Shown here one piece after another: positions 1 to 7,048 of a stretch of 7,268 nt of DNA; within the stretch, counting starts at the first letter, position 1; every line of letters starts with the position of its first letter. The translations under genes were made by a program, and so were the position numbers. The stretch lies in contig DAHWNE010000175.1 in NCBI GenBank assembly GCA_027340195.1, positions 1 to 7,268 on the forward strand, in the 5' to 3' direction. The notes below the pieces were generated by a model, which saw only the letters and a list, made by a program, of their open reading frames with translations, was not told the DNA's origin and searched no databases. The DNA comes from Acetobacteraceae bacterium (GTDB lineage: Bacteria; Pseudomonadota; Alphaproteobacteria; Acetobacterales; Acetobacteraceae).

Positions 1-97
1 TGATGGTTCGGTTCCAGCGGGTCAGCAGCTGGGCAAACCCTTCGACATCGAACAATGCGTCACGTGGCACAACCTTCGATGCCAAAATATGTGTCAC
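1..97 (-). CDS. rsmG: RsmG, 16S rRNA (guanine-N7) methyltransferase, N-terminal fragment (cut by window edge)
   Basis: Only the first 32 codons are present; the rest lies beyond position 1. The reading begins [10 protein letters not shown] and ends LLTRWNRTI, which resembles the 'L..WN..INL' segment near the N terminus of RsmG (GidB). RsmG is the SAM-dependent enzyme that makes m7G527 in 16S rRNA. The likely start is the GTG at 97-95, whose last two bases are the first two of the mnmG stop TGA (a GTGA junction). This points to translational coupling. Only a weak purine stretch (GGCGAG) precedes it, inside mnmG. Later TTG and GTG codons (residues 5 and 10) are possible alternative starts. The SAM-binding fold is not visible, so the call rests on this short segment plus position: rsmG commonly follows mnmG in alphaproteobacteria. 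Confidence 0.8.
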   Translation of the reverse strand, partial: MTHILASKVVPRDALFDVEGFAQLLTRWNRTI

Positions 98-1941
98 GCT
101 GCCGCTCGCCGCAGTTGGGCCATCAGCAGTGCCAGGGCCGCGGGGGTCATACCCTCCAACCGTGCCGCCGCTCCCAACGAGGCCGGGCGGGCTTCCAGCA
201 ACCGGTGCCGGAGCTCGGCCGATAGGCCCGAGATACCCGCATAATCCAGCCCATCGAGCGAAACCGTCTCAGTGCGCCGGAAGGCGCCAATCTCGGCTGA
301 TTGCCGCGGCAGATAACCACGATACAAAGCTACCGCATCGATATGCGCGCGAACCCGGGGCGGCAGGTCCCGCAACCACGGGAAGGCCTCCGTCACGCCC
401 GGGGCGCCGATCGCCAGCAGATCCAGCACCGACCGCCATAAGCCGTCAGCGCGGACCGTCACGCCCAGCTTGGCCAAAGCAGCCGGCTTGCCCCCTTCTG
501 CCTCAGCGCGGGCCAACCCCGCCGCCACCTCCGCTTCATGAGCGGCAAAACTCCGCGCCCGTTCCGACCCGACACAACCCCAGGCCATTCCAATCCGGGT
601 CAGGCGAAGATCAGCATTGTCCGCCCGCAGGCTCAAACGAAACTCCGACCGGGAAGTGAACATCCGGTACGGCTCCGTCACCCCCCGCAGGGTCAAGTCA
701 TCAACCAGCACGCCGATATAGGCCTCCGATCGATCCAGCGTGACCAGGTCCGACGCGCCGCCGGCAAAATGGGCGGCGTTCACCCCGGCCAGCACCCCTT
801 GCGCGGCCGCTTCCTCATAACCGGTGGTTCCGTTGATTTGCCCCGCCAGAAACAGCCCCGGCACGGATCGCACCTGCAAACCCGCGGTCAAGGCGCGCGG
901 ATCAACGTAATCATATTCCACCGCATACCCCGGGCGAAGAATCCGCGCATGCTCGAGTCCGGGAATGCTCCGCACCAACGCGGTCTGCACCTCCTCCGGC
1001 AAGGACGTGGAGATTCCGTTCGGATAGATGGTCGGATCCTCCAGCCCTTCCGGCTCGAGGAAAATCTGATGCCGAGGACGATCCGCGAACCGCGCCACCT
1101 TGTCCTCGATCGACGGGCAATACCGCGGCCCGGGGCCGGAGATATTACCGGCATGGATCGCCGACCGATGCAGGTTTGCCCGGATAATCGCGTGCGTCAC
1201 CTCGGTGGTGGCCGTGACGTGGCACGCAACCTGAGGCGTGGAGATGCACGCCGTCAGCGAACTGAACGGTTCCGGCGGATCATCGCCCGGATCGACCGAC
1301 AGAGCGGAGAAATCGATGCTGTCGCGGTGCAGACGCGGCGGTGTCCCGGTCTTGAGCCGCCCGAGCGGGAGCGATAGTCGGGTCAGCGTCTCCGCAAGGC
1401 CGATTGCCGGCGCTTCTCCCACTCGGCCGGCCGGCGTCTGGCGGTCGCCGATATGCACCATGCCGCGCAGGAAGGTCCCGGTGGTGAGCACCACCGACGC
1501 CGCACCAAAGCCGCGGCCGTCAGCGGTCCGGACCCCGGCGACGCGGCCGGTGGGATCGAAGATCAAATCCTCGACCGCGGCTTCCGCGATCGACAGCTTC
1601 GGCGTCGCCGCGAGCAGCGCCTGCACGGCGCGCCGATACAGCATCCGGTCCGCCTGAGCGCGCGGGCCGCGCACCGCCGGCCCCTTGCTACGATTGAGCA
1701 GCTTGAAATGGATGCCCGCTGCATCGGCGGCGCGTCCCATGATTCCATCCAAAGCGTCGATCTCACGGACCAGATGGCCCTTGCCGATCCCACCGATCGC
1801 CGGGTTGCAGGACATCTCGCCAATGCTGGCATGACGATGCGTCAGCAGCAGAGTGGCGGCGCCGCAGCGGGCGGAGGCGGCGGCGGCTTCCGTCCCGGCA
1901 TGACCGCCGCCGATCACGATGACGTCGAAGGTCCCATCCAT
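94..1941 (-). CDS. mnmG: MnmG (GidA), tRNA uridine-5-carboxymethylaminomethyl modification enzyme, FAD-binding subunit
   Basis: This complete 615-residue protein is close to the usual MnmG length of about 620-630. With MnmE it forms the complex that installs the (carboxymethyl)aminomethyl group on the wobble uridine (U34) of certain tRNAs in the cytoplasm, using FAD and methylene-tetrahydrofolate. Visible motifs are the FAD-binding GGGHAG at residues 11-16, the [11 protein letters not shown] block starting at Cys45, the family signature with RYCPSIEDK around Cys275, and a second signature beginning [12 protein letters not shown] at 366. Cys45 and Cys275 match the two conserved cysteines of the family (E. 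coli Cys47 and Cys277). The C-terminal helical domain ending [18 protein letters not shown], which contacts MnmE in known structures, is intact. The ATG at 1941 was chosen because the conserved N terminus (FDVIVIGGG) starts six residues later. The frame stays open upstream to 2058, but those 39 residues look non-conserved. No Shine-Dalgarno sequence precedes the ATG. mnmE is not in the window. Confidence 0.97.
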   Translation of the reverse strand: MDGTFDVIVIGGGHAGTEAAAASARCGAATLLLTHRHASIGEMSCNPAIGGIGKGHLVREIDALDGIMGRAADAAGIHFKLLNRSKGPAVRGPRAQADRMLYRRAVQALLAATPKLSIAEAAVEDLIFDPTGRVAGVRTADGRGFGAASVVLTTGTFLRGMVHIGDRQTPAGRVGEAPAIGLAETLTRLSLPLGRLKTGTPPRLHRDSIDFSALSVDPGDDPPEPFSSLTACISTPQVACHVTATTEVTHAIIRANLHRSAIHAGNISGPGPRYCPSIEDKVARFADRPRHQIFLEPEGLEDPTIYPNGISTSLPEEVQTALVRSIPGLEHARILRPGYAVEYDYVDPRALTAGLQVRSVPGLFLAGQINGTTGYEEAAAQGVLAGVNAAHFAGGASDLVTLDRSEAYIGVLVDDLTLRGVTEPYRMFTSRSEFRLSLRADNADLRLTRIGMAWGCVGSERARSFAAHEAEVAAGLARAEAEGGKPAALAKLGVTVRADGLWRSVLDLLAIGAPGVTEAFPWLRDLPPRVRAHIDAVALYRGYLPRQSAEIGAFRRTETVSLDGLDYAGISGLSAELRHRLLEARPASLGAAARLEGMTPAALALLMAQLRRAAA

Positions 1942-1947
1942 AGAGGC

Positions 1948-1977
1948 AGTATAGCAGACGCCGCACCAACCGGTCAC
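1948..1977 (-). promoter_or_regulatory. Predicted mnmG promoter with extended -10, giving a leaderless transcript
   Basis: On the minus strand there is a TGC-TATACT element: TATACT at 1953-1948, preceded by TGC at 1956-1954, which fits the extended -10 pattern TGn. A 4/6 match to the -35 box, GTGACC, lies at 1977-1972 with an 18-bp spacer. Standard spacing puts the transcription start at 1941, the A of the mnmG ATG. The 20 bases before the ATG contain no GGAG-like ribosome-binding sequence, which fits leaderless translation. This is prediction from sequence only. Confidence 0.5.
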
Positions 1978-1998
1978 AAGCGCGCAATCCTGTCCGTA

Positions 1999-2025
1999 CC
2001 CGCCACCCCACGTCGCCCCAAACCC
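1999..2025 (-). other. Putative G-quadruplex motif in the divergent mnmG/pepN intergenic region
   Basis: Read on the minus strand, four G-runs occur in order: GGG (2025-2023), GGGG (2019-2016), GGGG (2009-2006) and GGG (2001-1999). The loops are TTT, CGACGT and TGGC. This satisfies the usual four-run pattern with loops of 1-7 bases. It ends 3 bp upstream of the pepN -10 box and covers where a pepN -35 box would sit; no good -35 is visible there. GC-rich genomes make such patterns by chance, so the structure and any role are inference. Confidence 0.4.
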
Positions 2026-2028
2026 TCC

Positions 2029-2034
2029 TATACT
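2029..2034 (+). promoter_or_regulatory. Predicted pepN -10 box
   Basis: TATACT on the plus strand predicts a start near 2041 and a leader of about 20 nt before the pepN ATG. No recognisable -35 box lies 16-18 bp upstream, where the sequence is C-rich. No TG extension is present. The leader has only a weak GGA (2049-2051) as a possible ribosome-binding element, 9 nt from the ATG. Confidence 0.35.
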
Positions 2035-2060
2035 CCCGCCGTCCTCACGGAACCCCACGC

Positions 2061-4619
2061 ATGACCGAAGTGATCCGCCTGGCCGACTACCGCCCCCCCG
2101 CGTTCCTGATCGACAGCGTCGCGCTCGATTTCACGCTCGACCCGCACGCCACAGTGGTGCGCTCGCGCCTGATCCTGCGCCGCAACCCAGCCGGCCCCGG
2201 CGGAGACCTGCGTCTGGACGGGGCTGGCCAGCCGGTGCGCGCGGTGGCGTTGGACGGGGTGGCGCTCGGGCCAAATCACTGGCGGATGGACGGCACCGCC
2301 CTGGTGATCGGCGACGCGCCAGAGGCCGGCGTGCTGGAGGTCGAAACAGTGATCGACCCGACCAACAACACCGAACTCTCCGGCCTCTATCTCTCGGGCG
2401 ACGCGTTCTTCACCCAGTGCGAGGCGGAAGGATTCCGCCGGATCACCTATTTCCCCGACCGGCCGGACGTGATGTCCCGTTACACCGTGACCATCACCGC
2501 CGATCCGGCAGCCTGCCCGGTCATGCTGTCGAACGGCAATCCGGGACCGCGGGAAACGCTGCCCGACGGACGCTCCCGGATCACCTGGTCCGATCCACAC
2601 CCGAAACCCTGCTACTTGTTTGCCCTGGTCGCCGGCCGGCTGACGGCGCTGCGCGACCGCTTCGTCACCCGCTCCGGCCGGGAGGTCGCCTTGGCCATCT
2701 GGGTGCGGCCGGGCGACGAGGATCGCTGCGGTCATGCGATGCGGTCCTTGAAAGCGGCGATGGCGTGGGACGAACAGGTCTTCGGTCTCGAATACGACCT
2801 CGATGTCTTCAACATCGCCGCAGTCTCGGATTTCAACATGGGCGCGATGGAGAACAAAGGCCTCAACGTCTTCAATACGAAATACGTGCTGGCGCGCCCC
2901 GAGACCGCGACCGACTCCGATTACAAAGGCATCGAGAGTGTCATCGCCCACGAATATTTCCACAACTGGACAGGCAATCGAGTCACCTGCCGGGACTGGT
3001 TCCAGCTGTCGCTAAAGGAGGGGCTGACCGTCTATCGCGACCAGCGGTTCTCGATGGATCAGGGATCGGCCGCGGTAAAGCGGATCAGCGATGTCCGCGC
3101 GCTCCGGGCGGCGCAGTTCCGCGAGGATGCCGGGCCGCTGGCGCATCCGGTGCAGCCGGACCAGTACGAGGCGATCGACAATTTCTACACCGCGACGGTG
3201 TACAACAAGGGCGCCGAGGTGATCCGTATGATGGAAACCATCATCGGGCGGGAAGCGTTCCGGCGCGGCATGGACCTCTATTTCGCCCGCCACGACAACC
3301 AGGCGGTCACGATCGACGATTTCGTCTCCGCCATGGCCGACGCAGCGGGGGTCGATCTCGGCCCGTTCAAGCGCTGGTACCACCAGGCCGGCACGCCGGA
3401 GGTAACGTTCGAGACCGCCTACGATGCGCCGGCGCGACGCTTTGTGCTGACCATCCGCCAGCATACCCCGCCTACGCCGGGACAGCCGGAGAAGGCGCCG
3501 CTGGTCATTCCGATCGCATTCGGGCTGCTGGGGCCGGACGGAGCTGAGCTGCCGGCGCCGAACCTGCTGCTGGCCGATCAGGCGGAAAACCGGTTCGTGT
3601 TCGATTCCGTGCCGGTCCCGCCGGTGCCGGCGCTGGGGCGCGGGTTTTCCGCCCCGGTGCGGATGAGCGGTTATACCTCGGACCAGCTCCGCCTGCTGGC
3701 GCGGCACGACCCGGACCCATTCCTGCGCTGGGACGCCGGGCAGCAATACGCCTCCGCTGCGCTGCTGGACGGGCGGGCGGAGGACCCGGGCCTAGTGGAG
3801 GCTGCCGCGGCGGCGCTGGACGCGGCCGAAGCGGACCCGGCCTTCGCCGCCGAGGCGCTGAGCCTGCCCTCGGAATCCTACCTGGCCGACCAGCGGGCGC
3901 CGGTGGACCCGGAGGCGCTGCACCGGCTGCGCGAGACGGCGCGAGCCGCGATCGGGCGCGCCCTGGCGAACCGGTTCGCGGCGCTGTACCAGCGGCTCAC
4001 CGATCCCGGGCCCTACCGGATCGACGGCGCGGCGATGGGCCGGCGGGCGCTGCGCAACACCTGTCTGGCCTATCTGGTGGCGGGAGGGGCGGCGGACGCG
4101 GTGGCGCTGGCCCGTGCACAGTTCGATCTCGGCGCCAACATGACCGATACACTCGCGGCACTGACGGTGCTGGCCAGCGTCGACTGCCCCGACCGCGACG
4201 CCGCGCTGGCCGCCTTCCACGCACGCTGGCGGGAGGATCCGCTGGTGCTGGACAAATGGTTCTCCATCCAGGCTGGCAGCCACCTCGCGGATACGCCGGC
4301 ACGGGTGCGCGCCTTGGCGCGGCACGCCGACTTCGACCTGCGCAACCCGAACCGGGTGCGCGCGCTGGTGGGCGCCTTCGCAGCCAACCAGGCGCGGTTC
4401 CACGATGCGTCGGGCGACGGCTACCGGTTTCTCGCCGAGACAATCCTGGCGCTGGATCCGCTCAACCCGCAGGTGGCGGCGCGGATGGTCGCCCCGCTTG
4501 CGCAGTGGCGGCGACTGGAGCCGGGGCGGGCGGCGCTGCTGCGCGCGGCGGTGGAGACGGTGCTGGCGGCGCCAGGGCTGAGCCGGAACACGCGGGAGAT
4601 GGCGGGCAAGGCGGCGTGA
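2061..4619 (+). CDS. pepN: Aminopeptidase N (M1 family zinc metallopeptidase)
   Basis: This complete 852-residue protein is slightly shorter than E. coli PepN (870). It is a cytoplasmic zinc aminopeptidase that removes N-terminal residues from peptides in the last steps of protein turnover. Visible features are the [13 protein letters not shown] block with Gln119 and Glu121 (substrate N-terminus recognition), the exopeptidase motif GAMEN at 261-265, the zinc motif HEYFH at 297-301 with the third ligand Glu320 eighteen residues later, and Tyr381 in [13 protein letters not shown] (transition-state stabilisation). As I recall the E. coli numbering, these fall at the same positions, so there is no net length change in the N-terminal half and the ATG at 2061 is supported. 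Expected domains in order are an N-terminal beta domain, a thermolysin-like catalytic domain (about 190-440), a small beta domain, and a helical C-terminal domain from about 540. There is no signal peptide. It is divergent from mnmG and convergent with the porin gene, so it is probably transcribed alone. Confidence 0.98.
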   Translation: MTEVIRLADYRPPAFLIDSVALDFTLDPHATVVRSRLILRRNPAGPGGDLRLDGAGQPVRAVALDGVALGPNHWRMDGTALVIGDAPEAGVLEVETVIDPTNNTELSGLYLSGDAFFTQCEAEGFRRITYFPDRPDVMSRYTVTITADPAACPVMLSNGNPGPRETLPDGRSRITWSDPHPKPCYLFALVAGRLTALRDRFVTRSGREVALAIWVRPGDEDRCGHAMRSLKAAMAWDEQVFGLEYDLDVFNIAAVSDFNMGAMENKGLNVFNTKYVLARPETATDSDYKGIESVIAHEYFHNWTGNRVTCRDWFQLSLKEGLTVYRDQRFSMDQGSAAVKRISDVRALRAAQFREDAGPLAHPVQPDQYEAIDNFYTATVYNKGAEVIRMMETIIGREAFRRGMDLYFARHDNQAVTIDDFVSAMADAAGVDLGPFKRWYHQAGTPEVTFETAYDAPARRFVLTIRQHTPPTPGQPEKAPLVIPIAFGLLGPDGAELPAPNLLLADQAENRFVFDSVPVPPVPALGRGFSAPVRMSGYTSDQLRLLARHDPDPFLRWDAGQQYASAALLDGRAEDPGLVEAAAAALDAAEADPAFAAEALSLPSESYLADQRAPVDPEALHRLRETARAAIGRALANRFAALYQRLTDPGPYRIDGAAMGRRALRNTCLAYLVAGGAADAVALARAQFDLGANMTDTLAALTVLASVDCPDRDAALAAFHARWREDPLVLDKWFSIQAGSHLADTPARVRALARHADFDLRNPNRVRALVGAFAANQARFHDASGDGYRFLAETILALDPLNPQVAARMVAPLAQWRRLEPGRAALLRAAVETVLAAPGLSRNTREMAGKAA

Positions 4620-4624
4620 GGGCG

Positions 4625-4639
4625 GGCGCTCACAGCGCC
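4625..4639. terminator. Small GC-rich hairpin at the pepN/porin convergent junction
   Basis: GGCGCT (4625-4630), a CAC loop (4631-4633) and AGCGCC (4634-4639) form a perfect 6-bp stem. It lies between two convergent genes and covers the porin stop codon (4632-4630). The position suits a bidirectional transcription end point. However, the stem is short and neither side is followed by a T-tract, so it is not a standard intrinsic terminator. Confidence 0.25.
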
Positions 4640-5796
4640 AGGCCGAAGCCGATCAGCCCGACCCAGGCGGTCCTGTTCTGCCCGTCGGCGTGGCGGATCC
4701 ATTGCAGATCGGGTTCCAGGTACAGCCGGGGCGCAACCCGCGCCAAGTAGGCCAGTTCCACCGCGGTCTCGGCGGGCTCCGGCTGATGGCGCAGAAAGGC
4801 GCGCGCCACGCCCAGCGCCGTCACGTCATGCGGACGCCCGATGACGAAATGTGACAGCCGGACGCCGACCCCGGTGTAGCCGGCCACCTCGCCGGCGGCG
4901 TGCGGGTTGGCGGCCAGCTGCGCGAACACCCCGAGCCGCGCGCCGCCGCTGAGGCGCCGGCGCCATTCGGCAATTCCGTAGAACCCGCCAAGCGACGGCC
5001 CCAGCGAGGCGGCGAACCGGCGACTCTGCCAGTACTGCCAGGCCCCAAGCTTCAGCGTGAGGCGCCCCGGAGGCGCTCCAAGGGTGTCGTCAAGCTCGAT
5101 GAAGCCGATCCCGCCGCGTCCGAGCACGTGTTGGAACGTATCGACCGGATCGCCCTGGAACACGCCGAGCCGCAGCGCGCGCTGCCCGTTGCCGAGTCGC
5201 AGCACCGCGCCCAGGCCGCTGTGCGAAAGGCCGGAAATATCCACCCCGATGGTGGGAGCGAGCGAGAAGGAGCCGTTCTGGAGGATGTCGGCCAGCCCGG
5301 TGGCGTCGAAATAATCGTTACCGTTCATCACCCCGAGCCGCACCAGACCGAAGCCGAAGCGCTGGCGGACATAGATGTCGTGAAACCGCGCCCTTGTGTG
5401 CTGGTAGAGCGCGGAGATGCCCTGAAGATCGCCCACCGCGCGGTCCGGGTTGCCACTGCTGCCGACGGTCAGCACCGCGAACACCAGCCGGCCACCGCGC
5501 CACCAGCCTGCCGCCGAGGTATCGAGCGAGAGTCCCAGCTGGGCGGCGAAAATCAGGGTCGGGTCGGGCCGGCGGAACCCCAGCGAGGGCTGGATATATT
5601 GCCCGTCCACCTCGCCCTCCGCTTGCACCCCATCGGGCAGCGAGACCTCAGGCGCAGACCGCGCGAACAGCCGCGACAGCCGCAGCCGGTCGCCGGCGAT
5701 CAGATCGGCCAGGACATCGGGGGAGGTGGCGGCCCGGGCCTCGCGTCCGAGACCGCAGAGCAGAAGCAGCAGCGCGATCCAGCGTCGCTGCCTCAC
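4630..5796 (-). CDS. OprB-family outer-membrane porin (carbohydrate-selective porin type)
   Basis: The 388-residue precursor has a clear signal peptide: basic RQRR at 2-5, a hydrophobic core WIALLLLLCGL, and a likely cleavage after Ala22 (ARA|AT). The mature chain would be a beta-barrel in the outer membrane. Family-like blocks are LDTSAAGWWRGG (about 91-102), VGDLQGIS (121-128), GVMNGNDYFD (155-164) and, near the end, AVELAYLARVAPRLYLEPDLQW. OprB porins pass sugars and other small solutes, but the substrate here is not predictable. It is somewhat short for the family (often 400-450). It ends in Leu rather than the common terminal Phe, though hydrophobic residues still alternate (positions -1, -3, -5, -7). 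The GTG at 5796 was chosen because it directly precedes the signal peptide and has GGAG 5 nt upstream. The frame stays open upstream to 6138, but only as a shadow of the MFS gene. The gene starts 2 bp after the MFS stop and is probably co-translated with it. Confidence 0.85.
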   Translation of the reverse strand: MRQRRWIALLLLLCGLGREARAATSPDVLADLIAGDRLRLSRLFARSAPEVSLPDGVQAEGEVDGQYIQPSLGFRRPDPTLIFAAQLGLSLDTSAAGWWRGGRLVFAVLTVGSSGNPDRAVGDLQGISALYQHTRARFHDIYVRQRFGFGLVRLGVMNGNDYFDATGLADILQNGSFSLAPTIGVDISGLSHSGLGAVLRLGNGQRALRLGVFQGDPVDTFQHVLGRGGIGFIELDDTLGAPPGRLTLKLGAWQYWQSRRFAASLGPSLGGFYGIAEWRRRLSGGARLGVFAQLAANPHAAGEVAGYTGVGVRLSHFVIGRPHDVTALGVARAFLRHQPEPAETAVELAYLARVAPRLYLEPDLQWIRHADGQNRTAWVGLIGFGLAL

Positions 5797-5798
5797 GC

Positions 5799-7004
5799 CT
5801 ACTCCGCCGCCACCATCCCCAGCGGCATCCGCCGCGCGGCCGCCCGCGCCGCCGCCACCGAGATCAGGCTGAGCACCAGCAGCCCCGCCGCCAGCGCCAG
5901 GATCCACTCCGGATGCCCGCGGTCGATCAGAAAGCCGAACGGCACCGGGGTGAGCGCGCTGCCCAGCGGCAGGCCGGAGCTGACGAAGCCGAACACCTTG
6001 CCCATCTCGGAGGCCGGCACCGCCTCGCGCAGCATCATGTCGCGCGGGGTGCGGGTGCAGCCGATGGCGAGACCGGAGGCGAGCATGGCGCCGATGGTCA
6101 CCAGCAGCGGCATGGCGACCGCCCCCACCACCAGCCACAGCACCCCGCAGACCAGCGAGATGCCGATGGTGAAGCTCAGCAGATAGGTCCCGAACGAATC
6201 GGCGAATACCCCGCCCAGCAGCACGCCCACGGTAGCGCCGACGGTGTAGCTGGTGAGCGCGCCTGAAGCGTCGGCCACGTCCATCCCATGGACCTGATGC
6301 AGCACGGTGATGAGCCAGGCCTGCACCCCCGACCCCGCCATCGCGCCCAGCATGTAGAAGCCGAAGAACAGCAGCAGGGTGCGGGAGGCGAGCAGCCGGT
6401 GCCCGGCCACCGCCGGGCGGTTGCGGACCGGGCGCTTGCCCTCGAGCAGGATGCGGCTTTGCACCAGCACCAGCCCGGCCGCAGCCACCCCCACCAGCCC
6501 GACGCTGATCACGCTGACCCGCCAGCCCAGGGTCAGCATCAGCAGCGCCATGGTGGGCGGGGCGGCGGCAAAGCCGACATTGCCGGCGAAGGTGTGCAGG
6601 GCGAAAGCGCGGCCCATGCGGTCCTTCTCAATCGAGCCGGCGAGGATCGCGTAGTCGGATGGGTGGATCACCGAATTGCCGATGCCGGAGACGATAGCGC
6701 AGGCGACGATCTGCCAGTATGCGGTGGCGAAGCCCATGGCGGCGATGCCGCCCGACATCAGCACGATGCCGCCGACCAAAAACGGGCGCGCGCCGTGGCG
6801 GTCCACCAGGAAGCCGACCGGGGTTTGCAGCAGCGCGGTGGTGCCGGACATCAGCGCCAGCGCCAGGCCGAGCTCGGCGAAGCTGGCGTGGAAGGTGGCC
6901 TGCCACGCCAGGAACAGCGGCGGCAGGCACAGAACATAATAATGGGCCAGGAAATGGCCGGTGGCGATCAGCCAATTCACGCGGGTGGAACGACGCAAGG
7001 CCAT
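5799..7004 (-). CDS. MFS transporter, resembling the fosmidomycin-resistance (Fsr) type
   Basis: This 401-residue inner-membrane protein has about twelve hydrophobic segments in two halves of six, near residues 14-34, 46-66, 75-95, 97-118, 137-157, 162-183, 208-230, 248-268, 276-296, 299-318, 338-358 and 368-388. A polar loop (about 186-206) sits between the halves. The MFS loop motif GFLVDRHGARP is at 64-74, with a degenerate counterpart (GGVFADSFG) at 264-272. The fourth segment ends in GIGNSVIHPSDYAIL, like the 'G.G.S..HP' element of Fsr-type carriers, which suggests drug or small-molecule efflux. The substrate is unknown and uptake is not excluded. The ATG at 7004 was chosen because AAGGAG precedes it by 6 nt. 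An in-frame ATG at 7028 lacks such a site. It lies 44 bp after the GNAT gene and 2 bp before the porin, in one direction. Confidence 0.9.
   Translation of the reverse strand: MALRRSTRVNWLIATGHFLAHYYVLCLPPLFLAWQATFHASFAELGLALALMSGTTALLQTPVGFLVDRHGARPFLVGGIVLMSGGIAAMGFATAYWQIVACAIVSGIGNSVIHPSDYAILAGSIEKDRMGRAFALHTFAGNVGFAAAPPTMALLMLTLGWRVSVISVGLVGVAAAGLVLVQSRILLEGKRPVRNRPAVAGHRLLASRTLLLFFGFYMLGAMAGSGVQAWLITVLHQVHGMDVADASGALTSYTVGATVGVLLGGVFADSFGTYLLSFTIGISLVCGVLWLVVGAVAMPLLVTIGAMLASGLAIGCTRTPRDMMLREAVPASEMGKVFGFVSSGLPLGSALTPVPFGFLIDRGHPEWILALAAGLLVLSLISVAAARAAARRMPLGMVAAE
5802..5805 (-). promoter_or_regulatory. Ribosome-binding site of the porin gene
   Basis: GGAG on the minus strand ends 5 nt before the GTG at 5796. 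It overlaps the last codons of the MFS gene, fixes the non-ATG start of the porin, and supports coupled translation of the two genes. Confidence 0.65.
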
Positions 7005-7010
7005 GTGCGG

Positions 7011-7016
7011 CTCCTT
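7011..7016 (-). promoter_or_regulatory. Ribosome-binding site of the MFS gene
   Basis: AAGGAG on the minus strand lies 6 nt before the ATG at 7004. It is the strongest Shine-Dalgarno match seen at any start in the window and decides the MFS start against the in-frame ATG at 7028. Confidence 0.8.
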
Positions 7017-7029
7017 TTCGCGGAACATG

Positions 7030-7048
7030 CGGACGGGTGAACGGACGG
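7030..7048. repeat. Short direct repeat in the GNAT-MFS gap
   Basis: CGGACGG occurs at 7030-7036 and again at 7042-7048, 12 bp start to start, directly upstream of the MFS ribosome-binding site. On the minus strand, TTGACC (7052-7047, a 5/6 match to a -35 box) overlaps one copy, with a poor -10 (CATGTT, 7029-7024, 3/6) 17 bp downstream. The spacing could suit an operator or an internal promoter, but 7-bp repeats arise by chance in such GC-rich sequence. Confidence 0.25.

Noticed and set aside
538..1377. 279-codon plus-strand open frame opposite mnmG
   Set aside because: It is antisense to highly conserved mnmG motifs and has no recognisable protein features. Frames at 3-659 and 1453-2064 were rejected for the same reason.
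1942..2058. Upstream extension of mnmG by 39 codons to an ATG at 2058
   Set aside because: The added residues look unlike a MnmG N terminus, they would span the promoter and G-rich region, and the conserved FAD-binding start lies just after the ATG at 1941.
2028..2963. 311-codon open frame on the minus strand opposite pepN
   Set aside because: It is antisense to the conserved catalytic part of pepN, has no recognisable family features, and is of the kind GC-rich coding sequence produces on its complement.
5797..6138. Longer porin start inside the MFS gene (to 6138)
   Set aside because: The extension is a frame-shifted shadow of the MFS gene, rich in Gly and Ala, and would bury the signal peptide within the protein.
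4900..6186. 428-codon plus-strand open frame opposite the porin and MFS genes
   Set aside because: It spans the junction of two well-supported genes in antisense, its composition is rich in Arg, Pro and His, and it shows no domain pattern. It is a shadow frame.
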